A stretch of 64,000 nt of DNA from Bog-950 sp044225825 (GTDB lineage: Bacteria > Bacteroidota > Bacteroidia > Chitinophagales > LD1): positions 432,709 through 496,708 of the forward strand of contig JBGAIB010000005.1 of NCBI GenBank assembly GCA_044225825.1, given 5' to 3'. A program made the position numbers and the translations under genes. Within the stretch, counting starts at the first letter, position 1. Each line of letters begins with the position of its first letter. Below, one piece after another: positions 61,930 to 64,000 of this stretch. The notes under the pieces are model-generated. The model was given only the letters and a program-made list of their open reading frames with translations. It was not told the DNA's origin and did no database searches.

Positions 61930-62226
61930 ACCCTATATATCATCGCAGGAAAGAAAAAACGATACATATAATATAGTAGTTCAAAAAGCGAATCATAATA
62001 GAGCACACATAGGCAGAGTATTATACAGAGATTAGCGGAACTCAACTACACCTCAACGCACAGCTGCGGTCAGCTGCGAGATAACACCCAGCTGACGCAC
62101 CAGAACGAAATATTGATAAAGAGTATGATACAGACGTCTATACAGCAGACCTCTTTACAGGCAAAGCCTATTGAGTGTAGCCAGACCTGACTGTTTTATC
62201 TCTGGTATCTGGCCGCAGCTTAGCCG
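61930..62226. other. Intergenic region with CAGCTG repeats
   Basis: About 300 bp between divergent genes. CAGCTGCGgt and CAGCTGCGag stand in direct tandem at 62061-62080, with another CAGCTG at 62089. TATATAATAT-rich DNA at 61955-61980 may be promoter or origin-like. No open frame of note. Confidence 0.5.
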
Positions 62227-62448
62227 GTGATGAGCAGATACACAAAAGCACAACTGGAAGAATTCTTCTACAAGCAGTATGATTATATCGAACACCTCAA
62301 CGAACGCATTCAACTGTTGCAGGAACAGAATGTGATTTACAAGGCGCTAAACAAGAAGCTGACCGAAGAACAGATAAACAATACACCGGTGAACGATTAC
62401 CTGAAGAAAAAGACTCTAAATCGTAGGACTAAGCAGAAGCGAAAATGA
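62227..62448 (+). CDS. Small coiled-coil protein of unknown function
   Basis: 73 residues: helical and heptad-like (YKQYDYIEHLNERIQLLQEQ, then VIYKALNKKLTEEQIN), ending in a very basic tail (KKKTLNRRTKQKRK). It may bind nucleic acid or a partner protein. The downstream ADP-ribosyltransferase-like gene starts about 90 bp after its stop, in the same orientation, so the two could form a pair. No family recognised. Confidence 0.55.
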   Translation: MMSRYTKAQLEEFFYKQYDYIEHLNERIQLLQEQNVIYKALNKKLTEEQINNTPVNDYLKKKTLNRRTKQKRK

Positions 62449-62535
62449 TTGGCACCTGGAAATATTTATAGCTTGACACTCAAAAAGACAAAATCATCTC
62501 CTATACTTAGGCATACCATATACGTAGGTAATTTT

Positions 62536-63066
62536 ATGACTAAGAGGGAAAAAGACCGAATTGAAAGTATACTATGGGGTGTTGGCGTTGATAGCTACAA
62601 CCGCTTCCAAACATTTTTACAAATGGCCCCGAAGCTAAGAGGCGGAAGTTATTGGTACGCCTTACGAATAGCCTATGAGGGTAGCGACAATATGTTTCAA
62701 TATACAGATTCAGTTAAAGCGGCATTACGAAGCAGAAAGCGCGGCAAGCAATTTTTAATGACCAGAGCAGAGAGAAACTATTTACAGCGGCTTCCTCGAA
62801 ACATTAGCATTTATAGAGGCATGACCACAGCGGAATTAGAAGGAGAAAATTTTGGTGTCTCATGGTCTTTAAAGAGAAAGGTTGCAGAGTTCTTTGCTTG
62901 GAAGTACGGCAGAAATCACGACACAAATCATCTTCCTAAAACGGTAAAACGAATTACTATACCCAAAAGTCGGGTGGTTGCCTATTTCAATGGCCGGAAA
63001 GAGTACGAAATAATATACTTAGCACCTTCAAAAGAAGTCAAGAGACAGGGCATAGATGTGTTATAG
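62536..63066 (+). CDS. Predicted mono-ADP-ribosyltransferase
   Basis: 176 residues from ATG 62536 (MTKREKDRIES); a longer frame begins at TTG 62449. The R-S-E type ART signature is visible: Arg94 in SIYRGMTT, the SWS triplet at 109-111 in FGVSWSLKRKVAEFFAWKYG (matching the STS motif) and the ExE pair Glu156/Glu158 in GRKEYEII. This order and spacing fit arginine-type ARTs of phage or toxin origin. It would transfer ADP-ribose from NAD+ to protein or nucleic acid; target unknown. Possible partner is the small coiled-coil protein upstream. The sequence match is motif-level only. Confidence 0.6.
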   Translation: MTKREKDRIESILWGVGVDSYNRFQTFLQMAPKLRGGSYWYALRIAYEGSDNMFQYTDSVKAALRSRKRGKQFLMTRAERNYLQRLPRNISIYRGMTTAELEGENFGVSWSLKRKVAEFFAWKYGRNHDTNHLPKTVKRITIPKSRVVAYFNGRKEYEIIYLAPSKEVKRQGIDVL

Positions 63067-63104
63067 TGTAGGTGTAGTATACTGAATCAGAAAATCGCAT
63101 TAGC

Positions 63105-63692
63105 CTATAGCTTCAAATAAACATCGGCAATCTGCCGCTCGGTCACACCGATATACTTTCGTGTTGTGGCGATTGAGTTATGGCTGAATATTTCACTGAG
63201 GTAGATTAGACTGCGCTCGCTCTTGTTATCCATCTCCCAGATTCTTCTTCCGAATGTTTTGCGCAAGGTGTGTGTGCTCGGATTCTGAACACGTACATTA
63301 TACTTTGGGAAAATCTTGTGCAGTTGTTTGTTGACGTAGCTGATACTGACCGGTGCGCCCCACCGGTTCACGAAAATGTAATCATCATCTGAATACCTGC
63401 CCACCCGTGTCAACTCTCTGCTTACAAAGGCAAGCGCGTCTTTCACAGCAGGGTTGATGGTGATTTTTCTGAGCTTGCCTGTTTTCTGTTCTTTCAATGT
63501 GAAGTCGTCTTTATCAAGCACATCGCACCAGCGGAGGTTGAGCAAATCGCCCGCCCGCAATCCGAAGTAACAACCGGTTAATATCAGTAAATAGAATTTC
63601 AAGTTGCCGTCCTGCTTTAACCTGTGTGTTAAGCCGAGCATCACATTCCAATCCATGCCGTTGGTAGTTGTTTTCATTCCTGGTCTTCCCAT
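63105..63692 (-). CDS. Tyrosine recombinase, catalytic domain only
   Basis: 195 residues (start at the second ATG, 63690-63692, MGRPGMKTTTNGMDW). It has only the catalytic domain: Arg in CYFGLRAGDLLNLRW, Lys in QKTGKLRKI, HTLRKTFGRR (His, Arg), FSHNSIATTRKYIGV (His, and nucleophile Tyr). The arm and core-binding domains are missing, but the length and shape fit short integrases found in Bacteroidota plasmids and transposons rather than a truncated gene. It is a second recombinase in the element, opposite in orientation to the first. Confidence 0.85.
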   Translation of the reverse strand: MGRPGMKTTTNGMDWNVMLGLTHRLKQDGNLKFYLLILTGCYFGLRAGDLLNLRWCDVLDKDDFTLKEQKTGKLRKITINPAVKDALAFVSRELTRVGRYSDDDYIFVNRWGAPVSISYVNKQLHKIFPKYNVRVQNPSTHTLRKTFGRRIWEMDNKSERSLIYLSEIFSHNSIATTRKYIGVTERQIADVYLKL

Positions 63693-63698
63693 AGTCAA

Positions 63699-64000
63699 TT
63701 TTGTTTTGGTTGACGTGAAGTAGCTGGAAAAGTCCCGCTTACATCGCTAATTGATGCTAAACAGGACAGGGGAAAAGACGGGAAGTCTGTCTTTTGCTTC
63801 GGGAAGCTTGGTTGCCAAGCAGTTGCGCATTTTTTGATTGTCCCACTTAGAGCACAAAGCAGGACTTCGCCATCTGAAACGAGCTCTTCCTGGTTGGAAC
63901 GAATAGAATTTGCCCGGATGTTTAACCTGCGGTTTCGTAAACAGGAAGCAAGGAAGTGGACTCCTGGGTGCACTTGTGTTCATTTGAACACAAGTTGATA
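63699..64000. other. Right-edge region with inverted repeats
   Basis: No convincing gene in about 300 bp. Inverted repeats: AAAAGAC/GTCTTTT (63772-63796), GCTTGG-ttg-CCAAGC (63806-63820) and a perfect 10-bp ACTTGTGTTC-attt-GAACACAAGT (63972-63995). The last lacks a T-run, so it may be a protein-binding or recombination site. Confidence 0.5.

Larger units (their letters stand above)
58628..64000. mobile_element. Putative integrative element next to tRNA-Asp (left part)
   Basis: From the tRNA-Asp 3' end to the window edge all genes are accessory: HTH/excisionase-like protein, tyrosine recombinase, polymerase-like protein, coiled-coil protein, ADP-ribosyltransferase-like protein, second tyrosine recombinase. 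tRNA 3' ends are frequent targets of such recombinases. No second copy of the tRNA 3' end is seen in the window, so the right attachment site must be outside it or the target is different. The left boundary is inferred. Confidence 0.55.

Noticed and set aside
63695..63983. 78- and 92-codon minus-strand frames at the right edge
   Set aside because: Composition is not protein-like, they overlap each other in two frames and contain the inverted repeats; no domain recognised.

Overview
The window is chromosomal DNA of a Bacteroidota bacterium, most likely a member of the Chitinophagales. Three things point there: two large secreted proteins end in type IX secretion (T9SS) sorting domains; several promoters match the Bacteroidota pattern TTG-N18..20-TAnnTTTG while Shine-Dalgarno sites are not evident; and many genes are typical of the group (short-form phosphatidylserine decarboxylase, small Cys-rich and beta-barrel secreted proteins, the rpsU-xer-hpf-tRNA-tuf block). 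TGA is used as a normal stop.

Layout. 1-1.1 kb: an MbnP-like secreted protein and the start of its di-haem MbnH/cytochrome-c-peroxidase partner (cut by the window edge). 1.15-2.2 kb: gene-free DNA with eight copies of a 24-bp repeat. 2.2-5.8 kb: a phospholipid cluster (CPBP protease, cdsA, psd) and a Cys-rich secreted protein. 5.9-7.6 kb: an FAD/NAD(P)-binding protein and a small protein. 7.6-12.9 kb: a tripartite efflux operon (HlyD/EmrA, DHA2 MFS, TolC) divergent from a marR-thioesterase pair, with a palindromic operator between them. 12.9-17.8 kb: DinB, dusB, VOC, a beta-barrel protein and a vWA lipoprotein.

18-39 kb is dominated by surface proteins. A collagen-like gene of about 9.9 kb (18092-27992) is broken by frameshifts around 537-bp tandem repeats. 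A 3314-residue T9SS adhesin with Gly-rich, fibronectin-III-like and PKD modules reads the other way. Two small secreted proteins lie between them.

39.3-43.3 kb is a housekeeping block on the minus strand: rpsU, xer recombinase, hibernation factor, tRNA-Thr/Tyr/Gly/Thr and tuf, in the same tRNA order as E. coli tufB. 43.6-53.4 kb holds acyl-CoA dehydrogenase, small lipoproteins, apt, a 1353-residue T9SS beta-propeller protein and a methyltransferase, with GCGTTGCAAACGC palindromes in the gaps. 53.5-58.4 kb has RNase P RNA, a tiny zinc-ribbon gene with an in-frame TGA, an NtrC-type regulator, two overlapping beta-barrel genes, an NAD(P)H oxidoreductase and a Crp-type regulator.

58.6-64 kb looks like the left part of an integrative element beside tRNA-Asp. 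It carries a HTH protein, a full-length tyrosine recombinase, a compact exonuclease-less family-A-polymerase-like protein, a small coiled-coil protein, a predicted ADP-ribosyltransferase and a second, catalytic-domain-only tyrosine recombinase. This is the most novel-looking part of the window; its right end is outside it.
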